From Streptomyces gardneri (lineage in GTDB: Bacteria > Actinomycetota > Actinomycetes > Streptomycetales > Streptomycetaceae), in assembly GCF_006539185.1 (NCBI RefSeq), contig NZ_BJMN01000005.1:310001-374000 (forward strand): 64,000 nucleotides of DNA, written 5' to 3'. The notes under the pieces are model-generated. The model saw nothing but the letters and a program-made list of their open reading frames with translations, ran no database searches and was not told where the DNA came from. A program made the position numbers and the translations under genes. Positions 56,276 through 64,000 of the stretch are shown here, one piece after another. The stretch's first letter is position 1. Each line of letters begins with the position of its first letter.

Positions 56276-57736
56276 ATGCACAGCGACGAGCGCCGCACCA
56301 CCGCACTGGTGGAGGCGGCCCGGGCCGGTGACACGCACGCCAGGGACGAGCTGGTACGCGCGTACCTGCCCCTCGTCCACAACGTCGTCGGCCGCGCCCT
56401 CGACGGCCACGCCGACACCGACGACATCGTCCAGGAGACGATGGTCCGGGCCCTCGACGGCCTCGCGGGCCTGCGTGACCCGGACCGCTTCCGCTCCTGG
56501 CTCATCGCCATCGCCATGAACGGCATACGGCGCCGCTGGCGCGAGAACCGGCAGGCCCCCGTGCCCGGCCTCGACCGGGCCGCCGACCTCGCCGACCCCG
56601 CCGGCGACTTCACCGAGCTCACCATCCTCCGCCTCCGCCTCTCCGGGCAGCGCCGCGACGTGGCCCGCGCCACCCGCTGGCTCGACGACGAGGACCGCGA
56701 ACTCCTCTCCCTGTGGTGGCTGGAGGCCGCCGGAGAGCTGAGCCGCGCCGAACTCTCCGAGGGCCTCGGCGTCTCCCCGCAGCACGCCGCCGTCCGCGTC
56801 CAGCGGATGAAGGAACGCCTGGAGACCGGCCGGGCCGTGGTCGGCGCCCTCGACGCCGATCCGCCGTGCCCCGGACTCACCGAGTCCCTCACCGCCTGGG
56901 ACGGCCGTCCCTCGCCCCTCTGGCGCAAGCGGATCGCCCGCCACCTGCGCACCTGCGCCGCCTGCACCGGGCAGGCGGTCGGCGGCCGCGGCCTCGCCCC
57001 CGTCGAGGGCCTGCTCGTCGGCATCGGGCTCGTCCCGCCGCTGGCGGCGGCGGCCGTGGCCCGGCGCGGCGCGGAAACCCTCGCGGCCGAACCCGTGGGC
57101 CGATGGACCCCGATACGACGCGCCTGCGTCGCCGGAGCCGCGACCGTCGCCGTCCTCGGCGCGCTCGCCGTGCTCGTCCCGAGGCAGGAGGAGGTACGCG
57201 TGACACCCGACCGGCCCCGCGCCGCGAGCCCGGCACCCGCGCCCCCGACCACCCCGGCGCCTCCTACCACCCGGGCGGCCACCGTCGCCGCCCCGGCCCC
57301 CACGACCCGTACCCCGGCACCCCGCCGCACCACGCCCCCGGCACCCGAGCCCACCGCAGAGGAGCGGGTGACCGAGAAGGTCAACAGGCTCCGGGCCGCG
57401 GCGGGTTGCGGCCCGCTGCGGACCGACCCGCGACTGGTCGCGGCGGCCCGGGGGTACGCCCGCGACATGGTCGCGCGGGGCTACTACGCCCACAACAGCC
57501 CGGAGGGCGAGTTCGCCGACGCGCGGATCACCGCCGCCGGGTACGACTGGAGCGCCTGGGCCGAGAACCTGGCCCAGGGGGCGACGGACCCGACGGCCGT
57601 CGTCGACGGCTGGACCGACGGGGCGATGCACGAGGAGAACATGCTGGACTGCCGGTACCGGGACACCGGTGTGGCGTCGGCGCCCGGTCCCGGCGGCATG
57701 ATCTGGGTGCAGAAGCTGGCGGCCCCGGCCTCCTGA
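56276..57736 (+). CDS. ECF sigma factor fused to zinc-finger, transmembrane segment and extracellular CAP domain
   Basis: A 486-residue one-polypeptide signalling protein. Residues about 8-95 are sigma-70 region 2 (HNVVGRALDGHADTDDIVQETMVRA, in part, then FRSWLIAIAMNGIRRRW); about 125-185 are region 4 (LSRAELSEGLGVSPQHAAVRV). H223-x3-C227-x2-C230 is a ZAS-type anti-sigma zinc motif, followed by one transmembrane segment (about 283-302), a Pro/Thr linker (310-360) and a CAP/SCP domain (363-486, VNRLRAAAGCGPL, YYAHNSPEGEF, WAENLAQGATDP). Sigma groups with fused zinc-finger/TM extensions are known; a CAP sensor is unusual to me. The CAP active-site block is altered (WTDGAMHEEN). Confidence 0.88.
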   Translation: MHSDERRTTALVEAARAGDTHARDELVRAYLPLVHNVVGRALDGHADTDDIVQETMVRALDGLAGLRDPDRFRSWLIAIAMNGIRRRWRENRQAPVPGLDRAADLADPAGDFTELTILRLRLSGQRRDVARATRWLDDEDRELLSLWWLEAAGELSRAELSEGLGVSPQHAAVRVQRMKERLETGRAVVGALDADPPCPGLTESLTAWDGRPSPLWRKRIARHLRTCAACTGQAVGGRGLAPVEGLLVGIGLVPPLAAAAVARRGAETLAAEPVGRWTPIRRACVAGAATVAVLGALAVLVPRQEEVRVTPDRPRAASPAPAPPTTPAPPTTRAATVAAPAPTTRTPAPRRTTPPAPEPTAEERVTEKVNRLRAAAGCGPLRTDPRLVAAARGYARDMVARGYYAHNSPEGEFADARITAAGYDWSAWAENLAQGATDPTAVVDGWTDGAMHEENMLDCRYRDTGVASAPGPGGMIWVQKLAAPAS

Positions 57737-57764
57737 ACCCGCGCGGCACCCCGAAGGGCGCGGA

Positions 57765-58841
57765 TCAGCCCTTGGCACCGAAGTTCTGCACCCACCAAGG
57801 CCCGTTGGCGGTGAGGGTCACCCCGACGCCGATGTCCTTGAAGGAGCAGTTGAGGATGTTCTCGCGGTGACCCGGGCTGTCCATCCAGTCCTCCATCGCC
57901 TGCGCCGGGGTCACCGGCCCGCGGTGGATGTTCTCCCCCCACGTCGACCACCTGTACCCGGCGCCGGTCATCCGGTCGCCCGCGTCACGGCCCTCAGGGC
58001 TGTCGTGCTCGTAGTAGTCCCGCGCGGACATGTCGTCGGAGTGCCCCTGGGCGGCGGTCCGCAGGTGGCCCTCCGCGCGGAGCGGCCCGCAACCGGCCCT
58101 CTCGCGCTCGATGTTGGCGAGCGCGACGACCTCCTGGACGTAATCGGAGACCTTCCCGCCGGCGGCACCGGTGCCGGACCCGGACCCGGCCTCGGACCCC
58201 GACTTGGCATCGGAACCGCTGCCGGACTCGCGGCCGGAACCGGACCCCGTCGCGGCCTCGGAACCGGCGCCGGTGGATCCACCCGGCTGCCGCCCCTGCT
58301 CGCTCCCGTGCCCGGGCTGCTCCCGCGCGGGCGCGGAGGGGGAACCGGGCCGTGGTGACGTCGTCGCCGCCTTCGTCTCCGATGTGGACTCCGACCGAGG
58401 AGGTGCGGTCCGGGCCGCCGGCGTCTTCGCCGCGGAGCGGGCGGGCGTGGGCGCGGTCGAGGGGGCGGAGGGAGGCGCGGAGGGGGTCGCTGCCTCGCGG
58501 ACCGTCGTGGCCGCGCCGGGCGAGGCTCCCGAGGTGTCCGGGGTGTTGGCGGGCGCGGCGACGGCCGCGGGGCCGGCGGCCGGGGCGGGGGAGGCGACGT
58601 ACACCCCGGCCGCCACCGTCAGGACGACGGCCGCGGCCCCGGCGGCGGTGACGGCGGTACGGAAGCCCGGACGCCGCGGGGCGCGCCGCCGTGCGCCGTG
58701 GCCGCGGGCGCCCTTCCGGTGGCGCCCGCCGTCCCGCACGGGGTGATCGAGCCGTACGACGTGCTCGTCGTGCTCCGCATGTCCGTTCGAGTCGACGTGT
58801 TCAGGGTCTTCGGGATGACCGGGGTGGTCGTGGTGCCGCAT
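57765..58841 (-). CDS. Membrane-anchored CAP (SCP/PR1-like) domain protein
   Basis: A 358-residue protein. A His/Asp-rich N-terminal cytoplasmic tail (MRHHDHPGHPEDPEH) precedes one transmembrane segment (about residues 62-82), a long Ser/Gly/Pro/Ala linker (about 90-232) with GSGS-type repeats, and a C-terminal CAP domain with NIERERAGCGPLRAEGHL, YYEHDSPEGRDAGDRM, WGENIHRGPVTPAQAM and WMDSPGHRENILN. The CAP block is standard, unlike that of the convergent sigma fusion (28 bp away). GGAG lies five bases before the ATG. Extracellular CAP proteins bind lipids or act in wall processes; the target is unknown. Confidence 0.88.
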   Translation of the reverse strand: MRHHDHPGHPEDPEHVDSNGHAEHDEHVVRLDHPVRDGGRHRKGARGHGARRRAPRRPGFRTAVTAAGAAAVVLTVAAGVYVASPAPAAGPAAVAAPANTPDTSGASPGAATTVREAATPSAPPSAPSTAPTPARSAAKTPAARTAPPRSESTSETKAATTSPRPGSPSAPAREQPGHGSEQGRQPGGSTGAGSEAATGSGSGRESGSGSDAKSGSEAGSGSGTGAAGGKVSDYVQEVVALANIERERAGCGPLRAEGHLRTAAQGHSDDMSARDYYEHDSPEGRDAGDRMTGAGYRWSTWGENIHRGPVTPAQAMEDWMDSPGHRENILNCSFKDIGVGVTLTANGPWWVQNFGAKG

Positions 58842-58980
58842 GGAGCTCCGCTCTCTCGCCGAGGTCGCCGGACGGTCCGGCGCTGGGGAGAGCCACCGGG
58901 GCGACGGCGGTAACACTTTCCGCCCCCGGCCGCCCCGACACTCCTCGTCAACCCGACGCGTCAATGCACGTCCGAGGCTT

Positions 58981-59853
58981 TCAGCCCTGCGGGATCACCG
59001 CCACCGGGCACGGCGCGAGATGGAGCGCCGCGTGGGCCACGGAGCCGATGCGCGGGCCCACGGCGCCGCGCTTGGCCCGCCGGCCGACCACCAGGAGCTG
59101 CGCGGCTCCCGAGGCGGAGAGGAGGACCTGCCCCGCGCTGCCCAGTTCGACGTGCTCCGTCACCGGGACCTCGGGGAACCGCTCCCGCCAGGGCGCCAGG
59201 GCCTCGTGCAGCGCCTTCTCCTCGTACGGCACGAGACCGCCCGCCTCGTCGGCGAGCCGCATCGACGCCGGGCTGTACGCGTAGAGGGGCGGCAGGCTCC
59301 AGGCGCGGACGGCCCGCACCGACGCCCCGCGCGCGGCGGCGGTCTCGAAGGCGAAACCGAGCGCCGCGGCACTGTCCTCGGGACTGCCGAGCTGGCCGAC
59401 GAGGACGTCGCCGACCGGAGGCTCGGAGGGCTGGCCGTCGCGGGACCTCACGGCCACCACGGGCCGGCCGGCGGCGCCGATGATCTGCTGCCCGTACGAG
59501 CCGAGCAGGAAGCCCACGAGGGCGCCGTGGCCGCGCGAGCCGATGACGAGCATCTCGGCCCGCTCTTCGGTCCCGAGCAGCGCCGCGACCGGGGTGTCGA
59601 GCAGTACCTCGGCCGTGAGGGTGACGTCCGGGTGGCTCCGCGCGACCGTCGACTCGGCCTCGCGCAGGAGCTTTTCGGCGGCCCGCTCCTGGCCCGCCCG
59701 GTCCTGGACCAGCGGGATGTCGAGGGGTTCCCAGCGCCAGGCGTGGGCGAGCCGCAGCGGGAGCCCCCGGTGGAGGGCCTCGCGGGCGGCCCAGTCGGCC
59801 GCGGCGAGACTCTCCGGGGAACCGTCGACTCCTGCGACGATCTCACGACTCAT
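58981..59853 (-). CDS. Tandem universal stress protein
   Basis: A 290-residue protein with two UspA domains. Domain 1 (1-140) begins IVAGVDGSPESLAAADWA and ends LVIGSRGHGALVGFLLGSYG with the nucleotide-binding GxxGHGxxxGxxxGS pattern. Domain 2 (150-290) is more divergent, ending LLVVGRRAKRGAVGPRIGSVAHA. GGAGG lies eight bases before the ATG. Such proteins bind ATP and act in stress or dormancy; no partner gene is adjacent. Confidence 0.92.
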   Translation of the reverse strand: MSREIVAGVDGSPESLAAADWAAREALHRGLPLRLAHAWRWEPLDIPLVQDRAGQERAAEKLLREAESTVARSHPDVTLTAEVLLDTPVAALLGTEERAEMLVIGSRGHGALVGFLLGSYGQQIIGAAGRPVVAVRSRDGQPSEPPVGDVLVGQLGSPEDSAAALGFAFETAAARGASVRAVRAWSLPPLYAYSPASMRLADEAGGLVPYEEKALHEALAPWRERFPEVPVTEHVELGSAGQVLLSASGAAQLLVVGRRAKRGAVGPRIGSVAHAALHLAPCPVAVIPQG

Positions 59854-59941
59854 CGGACTGCCTCCGTCGGTAGCGTGCCGGGCCCGCCCGGCGGCCGGGC
59901 CCTCCTCCCTCCAGCTTGGGCCCATCGGCAGCCCGAGGAGA

Positions 59942-59977
59942 GGGACGGACGTCCCGACATGCCGGACCGTCCGTCCC
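59942..59977 (-). terminator. Hairpin terminator after the flavin enzyme gene
   Basis: Perfect 10-bp arms GGGACGGACG/CGTCCGTCCC with a 16-base loop, 46 bp beyond the acyl-CoA-dehydrogenase-like gene on the minus strand. Confidence 0.6.
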
Positions 59978-60022
59978 TTCTGTGGTGCGGTGAGGTGCGG
60001 TCAGGTGTGGCGTCGGGTGGGG

Positions 60023-61357
60023 TCAGGCCGGCAGGGTGAGTCGCGCGTGGGTGCCGTTGAGGTAGTGGTCGCCGATGTCGCGGAGCCGGTGTGCCGGCTG
60101 CGTGTGGGCGGTCAGGGCACGGGCGTTGCGCCAGAAGCGGTCGAATCCGGGCCCCCCTGACTGGGCGTCGGCGCCCTCGGCTCCGTCGACGAGTTCGAGG
60201 ACGCGGGTCGTGACGCGGACGGCGGCCCTGCTGGTGATCGTCTCGGCGGCGGAGACCAGGACGGCGATGTCGGCGCGCTCCTCGGGGCTCAGCGTCGGTC
60301 CGGCGAGGAGCCCGCGGGCAAGGGCGTCCGTCGCCCGCTCGACCACCGCCGAGGCGGCGTGCGCGGTCGTGGCCAGCTCGCCGTAGGCCAGGAGCAGGTA
60401 GGGGTCGTCGCCCGCACCCAGGGGATCCGCGCCGACGGTGGCCGGCCCGCCGTCCGCCGGGTGCACCGGGGCCGGTCCGGCCTGCCCGGCGCGGCTGATG
60501 TCCCGGGCCTCGGAGAGCGCTCCCTCGGCGATGCCGAGCCCGACCTGGACGAGGAGCAGCCGCAGGGCGAGCGGGGCGAGGCCGGCGAAGGGGGTGACGG
60601 CGTGATCGTCGTGGGGGAGCCGACCGAGGACGTCGGCGGCCGGGACCGGGACGTGGTCGAAGGTGACGGTGCCCGCGCCGGAGAGCCGTTGTCCGACCCG
60701 GTCCGTGCCGGCGTCGGTGAACACGCCGGGGTGCGCCGGGTCCACCAGGACGATCAGCCAGTCGCCGGTCCCGCCGGGCCGGGCGCCGACGACCAGCCGG
60801 TCGGCCACGGCGACTCCGGAGGCGAACGTGCGGCGTCCGTCGAGGATCCAGCCGCCCGCGTCGGGCGTGAGCCGCAGGCCCTGGTCCTTCTCGGTGCGCG
60901 GCGGCTCGATGCCCCCGCCGAGCAGCCAGTGCTCCTCGGCGGTCCGTGCGTCGAGGGCGCCGGTGGGGGCGGGACAGGCGGGGGCGGTCGCCGTGTCCTC
61001 CGCCGGGCCGAAGAAGCGGCTGCTCCAGGACAGGACGTAGTGGTGGGCGAGGAGCTCGCCGACCGAGCTGTCGGCGGCGGAGATCTCCCGTACGACGGCG
61101 GACGCGGCCCGCCAGTCCGCGCCCCGCCGGTTCGCCCCGGGCGCCGTGAGGAGGGCGGGCAGTCCGGCCTCCTGGAGCCGGGCGACCTCGTCGAAGGGGG
61201 CCTTGCCGGCCCGGTCCCGTGCGGGCGCGTCGACGGCGAGGTCGTCGGCGAGCTCGCGGGTGACGCGGGGCCAGATCTCGTCGTCCGCGGGCCGGTCGGC
61301 CGGTGCCGGGACGATACGTATCGCGGTTCTTCTGAGCGATTTCCTCGGCGTACTCAC
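60023..61357 (-). CDS. Acyl-CoA dehydrogenase-fold flavin enzyme, SfnB/DszC-like
   Basis: A 444-residue protein of the acyl-CoA dehydrogenase fold. DDLAVDAPARDRAGKAP and SSVGELLAHHYVLSW in the N-terminal helical domain, and WILDGRRTFASGVAVADRLVV in the middle beta domain, match the FMN-dependent monooxygenase branch (SfnB, DszC) used for organosulfur compounds rather than fatty-acid enzymes. The catalytic Glu of true dehydrogenases is not apparent. The GTG start follows GAGGTGAC. With the Rrf2 regulator and leader-peptide/GST genes it suggests sulfur scavenging. Confidence 0.8.
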   Translation of the reverse strand: MSTPRKSLRRTAIRIVPAPADRPADDEIWPRVTRELADDLAVDAPARDRAGKAPFDEVARLQEAGLPALLTAPGANRRGADWRAASAVVREISAADSSVGELLAHHYVLSWSSRFFGPAEDTATAPACPAPTGALDARTAEEHWLLGGGIEPPRTEKDQGLRLTPDAGGWILDGRRTFASGVAVADRLVVGARPGGTGDWLIVLVDPAHPGVFTDAGTDRVGQRLSGAGTVTFDHVPVPAADVLGRLPHDDHAVTPFAGLAPLALRLLLVQVGLGIAEGALSEARDISRAGQAGPAPVHPADGGPATVGADPLGAGDDPYLLLAYGELATTAHAASAVVERATDALARGLLAGPTLSPEERADIAVLVSAAETITSRAAVRVTTRVLELVDGAEGADAQSGGPGFDRFWRNARALTAHTQPAHRLRDIGDHYLNGTHARLTLPA

Positions 61358-61549
61358 GTCACCTCACCCGATCCCTCGTATCCCCACTGGATTACTAGGA
61401 ATAGTGGCAGAGGCGGTGGCCCACCCCCAAGGGGCGTCCGAGGAGTGGACACGTGCGTCTTGTTCGGTGAGACGTCGTCATGTCGACGCTGGTCGCGCGG
61501 AGTTCTCCGCGTCGAGAACCGGCCGGACAGAAGGTTTCCGGACACCCGG

Positions 61550-62005
61550 TCAGGGGTTGGTCCAGGCCTCCGGGTCGGCCGCGAGCGCGGTGATCCCCGC
61601 CGGCAGCTCGGCCGCCGCGACCTCCGCGAGCGAGACCCCGAGCACCTCGCGCACGCTGGCGCGCAGGGCGATCCACAGCGGGAGCAGAGACTCGGCGGGC
61701 CCCGTGTACGCGAGGTCCGGAGGCCGCTCCCCGCGCACGGAGACCAGCGGGCCCTCCACGCAGCGGATGACGTCCGCGACCGAGATCGACTCGGCCGGCC
61801 TGGCCAGCCAGTACCCGCCGTTGCCGCCGCGCTGGCTCTGGACGAGCCCGCCCTTGCGCATGTCGCCGAGGATGCCCTCCAGGAACTTGTGCGAGATCCC
61901 CTGGACTTCGGCGATCGCCTCGGCCTTCAGCGGCCCCGCGTCCTGGGCGGCGGCGAGCTGGAGGGCGGCCCGCACCGCGTAGTCGGCCCTGGCTGAAATG
62001 CGCAT
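61550..62005 (-). CDS. Rrf2-family transcriptional regulator without Fe-S cysteines
   Basis: A 151-residue Rrf2 regulator. MRISARADYAVRAALQLAAA is the family N-terminus, ISHKFLEGILGDMRKGGLVQ the helix-turn-helix and RGGNGGYWLARPAESISVADV the wing. It has a single cysteine (VIRCVEG), whereas Fe-S members such as NsrR and IscR need three; it is thus closer to CymR, a cysteine-metabolism repressor. The ATG is chosen by family alignment. Same strand and 192 bp upstream of the flavin enzyme gene. Confidence 0.88.
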   Translation of the reverse strand: MRISARADYAVRAALQLAAAQDAGPLKAEAIAEVQGISHKFLEGILGDMRKGGLVQSQRGGNGGYWLARPAESISVADVIRCVEGPLVSVRGERPPDLAYTGPAESLLPLWIALRASVREVLGVSLAEVAAAELPAGITALAADPEAWTNP

Positions 62006-62136
62006 GCGCGCATTATTCCGTACGCCCCCCGCCTGATACGCGCGCCCCGGAGGTGGCGCGTCCCGCACCCTTGACGTCACGGGTGACCGGTCGGAGACTC
62101 GTGGAAGCGAGAAACCGAGCGAACGGGTAGGGAATC

Positions 62137-62247
62137 ATGGGACGCACCGGCCGGCGGGACACCGCACACGCCGTGCCCCTCCCGCGCTCCGTGTCCCTCA
62201 CCTCGCGGCGCCACATCGACCTGCTGCGGGTCTGCAGCGCCGCGTAG
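62137..62247 (+). CDS. Putative leader peptide (sulfur/cysteine-type uORF)
   Basis: A 36-codon frame with GGGTAGGG before its ATG. The C-terminus LTSRRHIDLLRVCSAA matches the RRHxDLxRxxSA pattern of actinomycete leader peptides found upstream of sulfur-assimilation genes, and has a cysteine near its end, suited to cysteine-responsive attenuation. It is too short for usual gene callers. The downstream gene on this strand starts 297 bp later. Confidence 0.75.
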   Translation: MGRTGRRDTAHAVPLPRSVSLTSRRHIDLLRVCSAA

Positions 62248-62544
62248 TCGCCGTATCCGCCGAGGGGGCCTCCGTGCCCGCTGAGCCCGCCGGCCCAGCC
62301 CTTTCGGCTCTGCCTGCCGTCGCTTCGGCACCCGGGTCCGGACACGGACCACTCCCCGGTCCGCCCGCCTCCCCGGCCCGTCCGTCCCGTCGGTCCGTCC
62401 CCACGTCGGTCCGTCCGCCTCCTCCTTACCCGTTCCTCTGCTGCCTCGGGGCCCTGCGTGACCGCCGACGCCGTCGTGACGCCACGTCGGCGTCGCCGCC
62501 GCGCACCGCCCCGACCCAGCACCGAGCACCCTCCAGGGAGAAGC
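62248..62544. other. Leader region between uORF and GST-like gene
   Basis: About 300 bp, pyrimidine-rich (runs of CCGTCC/GTCCGTCC repeats at 62375-62425) and low in secondary-structure signals I can define by eye. It probably carries the attenuation or antitermination structures set by the leader peptide and ends in the AGGGAG ribosome site of the GST-like gene. Confidence 0.45.
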
Positions 62545-63405
62545 ATGTCCGTCGTCCCGTCCTCGCTCCTGCCCGCCTCCTCCGTGCCCGCCTTCCGGGG
62601 CCGGATCGGCCGCGACGTGCGCAGCGGCCACTACGCCGTACCGCACCGCTACCGACTCCATCTGGCACCCGCCGGCCCCGGCTGTCTGAGCATCGCCCTC
62701 ACCCACGGCCTGCTCGGCCTCGACGACACGCTCCCGCTGACCGTGCTCCCCGGGACCCCCGACACCCCCGACGGCGGATACACCGCACTCCGCCCGCTGT
62801 ACGAGGCGAGCGCCCACCTGTACGCGGGGCCGTCCGCCGCGCCCCTCCTGAGCGACGGGTGGACCGGGCGGATCGTCAGCACGCACGTGCCCGACATCCT
62901 GCGGGACCTCGCCCTGCGCTTCCGGGGCGAAGGCCCCGACCTGCTGCCCGAGGAGCACCGGGGCGAGATCGAGGCCATCGCCGACCTGTGCGAGCGGAGC
63001 ATCAACAGGGCCGCCCAGCGCGCCGGTGAACTCGGCCTCGACGGTGACGCCGCCCACCACGACCCGCTCGGCGTCCTCTTCGCGGCGCTCGGCTCCCTGG
63101 AGCGGCGCCTCACCGGCAGCCCGTACGTCCTCGGCGACCGCCCGACCGCCGCCGACGTGCAGGTCTGGGTCACCCTCGTCCAGCTCGACACCGTCCACCG
63201 CTGGCATCTGGACGCCGCCGCGATGGACCGGGTCGCCGGACACCCCGCCCTCTGGGCGTACGCCCAGCGCCTGGCCGCCCGACCCGAGTTCGCCCGCCAC
63301 CTCGACATCGACGCCGTACTGCGCCGGCACAGCGCCCACTGCCGCGGCCACGAGGCCGCGGGCGCCGGGATCCGGATCGTGGACTGGTCGGGCGCGTCGG
63401 GCTGA
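62545..63405 (+). CDS. Glutathione S-transferase (Xi/omega-like) family protein
   Basis: A 286-residue GST-like protein. RDVRSGHYAVPHRYRLHLAP is the N-terminal block of glutathionyl-hydroquinone reductases (ECM4/Xi), but the canonical CPWA is replaced by GPGCLSIAL, so the catalytic Cys is displaced or lost. The C-terminal helical domain is standard (LERRLTGSPYVLGDRPTAADV). The ATG follows AGGGAGAAGC. Actinomycetes use mycothiol rather than glutathione, so the thiol partner is uncertain. Linked to sulfur control by the upstream leader peptide. Confidence 0.8.
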   Translation: MSVVPSSLLPASSVPAFRGRIGRDVRSGHYAVPHRYRLHLAPAGPGCLSIALTHGLLGLDDTLPLTVLPGTPDTPDGGYTALRPLYEASAHLYAGPSAAPLLSDGWTGRIVSTHVPDILRDLALRFRGEGPDLLPEEHRGEIEAIADLCERSINRAAQRAGELGLDGDAAHHDPLGVLFAALGSLERRLTGSPYVLGDRPTAADVQVWVTLVQLDTVHRWHLDAAAMDRVAGHPALWAYAQRLAARPEFARHLDIDAVLRRHSAHCRGHEAAGAGIRIVDWSGASG

Positions 63406-63483
63406 CGACGGTCGCCTCAGACGGGCGGGGCTGCGTCGGACCGGGCGCAGTCGCGTCGGGCCGGGCGCAGCCGCCCCGCGCTC

Positions 63484-64000
63484 TCAGCCGATGCGGTGGC
63501 CCGCCAGGGGAGCCGTGTCGTCGCCCGTGCCCGCGCGGACCCCGCGCAGGAAGGCCTCCACGGCCTCCAGCGAGCTCGCCGACGGTTCCCACTCCAGCTC
63601 CCGCCGGGCCCGCTCGGTGGCGAGCAGGGGCATGTGCCGCAGTGCGTCGAAGAGCCCGGGGGAGGCGGGGGCGAGCCGCAGGCGCCAGGCCGCCGACAGT
63701 GCGCCGCGTACGGCTCCGGCCGGGACCTTCACGGGCCGGGCGTTCAGCAGCCGGCCGAGGTTGTCGGCGTCGAGCACCGGGTCGGCGGCGAGGTTGAACG
63801 CGCCGCGGACGTCCCGGAGGATCGCCCTCCGGTAGGCGTCGGCGGCGTCCTCGGTGTGCAGGACCTGGAAGCGGAGCCCCTCGAACTCCGGGAGCAGCGG
63901 CAGCAGTTCCGGCCGCATCAGCTGACCGGGGAAGAACCGGCCCGCGAAGATCCGCCGCTGCCCGCTCGCCGACTCCTCCTTGAAGAGGAAGGCGGGGCGC
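63484..64000 (-). CDS. NAD-dependent epimerase/dehydratase-family protein (5' end beyond window)
   Basis: The C-terminal 171 or so residues of an extended-SDR protein that continues past the window end. FLFKEES, RRIFAGRFFPGQLM, FQVLHTEDAADAYRRAI and GAFNLAADPVLDADNLG are typical of the substrate-binding half of nucleoside-sugar epimerases. The NAD-binding N-terminus is outside. An internal ATG at 63918 is not the start, because similarity continues upstream. Confidence 0.8.
   Translation of the reverse strand, partial: RPAFLFKEESASGQRRIFAGRFFPGQLMRPELLPLLPEFEGLRFQVLHTEDAADAYRRAILRDVRGAFNLAADPVLDADNLGRLLNARPVKVPAGAVRGALSAAWRLRLAPASPGLFDALRHMPLLATERARRELEWEPSASSLEAVEAFLRGVRAGTGDDTAPLAGHRIG

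Noticed and set aside
58171..58330. Gly/Ser-coding repeats as a possible satellite or CRISPR-like array
   Set aside because: They encode the flexible GSGS linker of the CAP protein and have no spacer structure.
61388..61411. CCACT/AGTGG arms as an Rrf2 operator upstream of the flavin enzyme
   Set aside because: Only five outer base pairs match and the core is not symmetrical, so I do not call an operator.

Overview
This 64-kb window reads as chromosomal DNA of a Streptomyces-type actinomycete. The base composition is very G+C rich, many genes start with GTG or TTG, genes often overlap as ATGA/GTGA, an actinomycete cysteine-type leader peptide is present, and the gene families (FecCD importers, GH15, monomeric Icd, ECF sigma, VanW) are typical of that genus. 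I saw no rRNA, tRNA, CRISPR array, insertion sequence or phage module. Both window edges cut genes.

Layout. (1) 1-7951: an iron-controlled locus. A two-gene exporter-fold ABC pair diverges from a FecCD/FecCD/FecE siderophore importer, with two DmdR/IdeR-type iron boxes between them; a YtcJ-type amidohydrolase follows. (2) 7989-11682: a PfkB sugar kinase with LacI-like operators, then a CdsA-like cytidylyltransferase coupled to an unusual GNAT/PLP-aminotransferase fusion. (3) 11810-16886: a catabolic operon (enoyl-CoA hydratase, acetoacetyl-CoA synthetase, hydroxyacyl-CoA dehydrogenase, amidohydrolase) diverging from a MarR regulator, with twin operators. (4) 17097-26986: deazaflavin-type nitroreductase, MoeA-like protein, an apparent moaE remnant, FUSC membrane protein, YdeP-like molybdopterin oxidoreductase, then a DyP peroxidase-encapsulin-DUF1345 operon and a GreA-like factor. 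(5) 27405-39498: secreted S8 protease, secreted GH8 enzyme with a chitosanase-type operator, a stand-alone AICAR transformylase with a ZTP-riboswitch-like leader, long-form GAPDH, GNAT, serine hydrolase, VanW protein, IclR, ABM monooxygenase and LacI. (6) 39706-50287: a giant membrane GGDEF-EAL protein fused to an alpha-oxoamine synthase domain and coupled to a methyltransferase, facing a glycosyltransferase/PIG-L gene set. (7) 50465-59853: GH15, PAP2-like protein, NADP isocitrate dehydrogenase, a one-polypeptide ECF sigma/zinc-finger/TM/CAP fusion convergent with a second CAP protein, and a tandem universal stress protein. (8) 60023-64000: a sulfur-type locus (SfnB/DszC-like flavin enzyme, Rrf2 regulator, leader peptide, GST-like protein) and a cut epimerase.

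The best candidates for something undescribed are the GGDEF-EAL-oxoamine synthase fusion with its methyltransferase, the sigma-CAP fusion, and the GNAT-aminotransferase/CdsA pair. All functions are inferred from sequence patterns read by eye; no database search was run.
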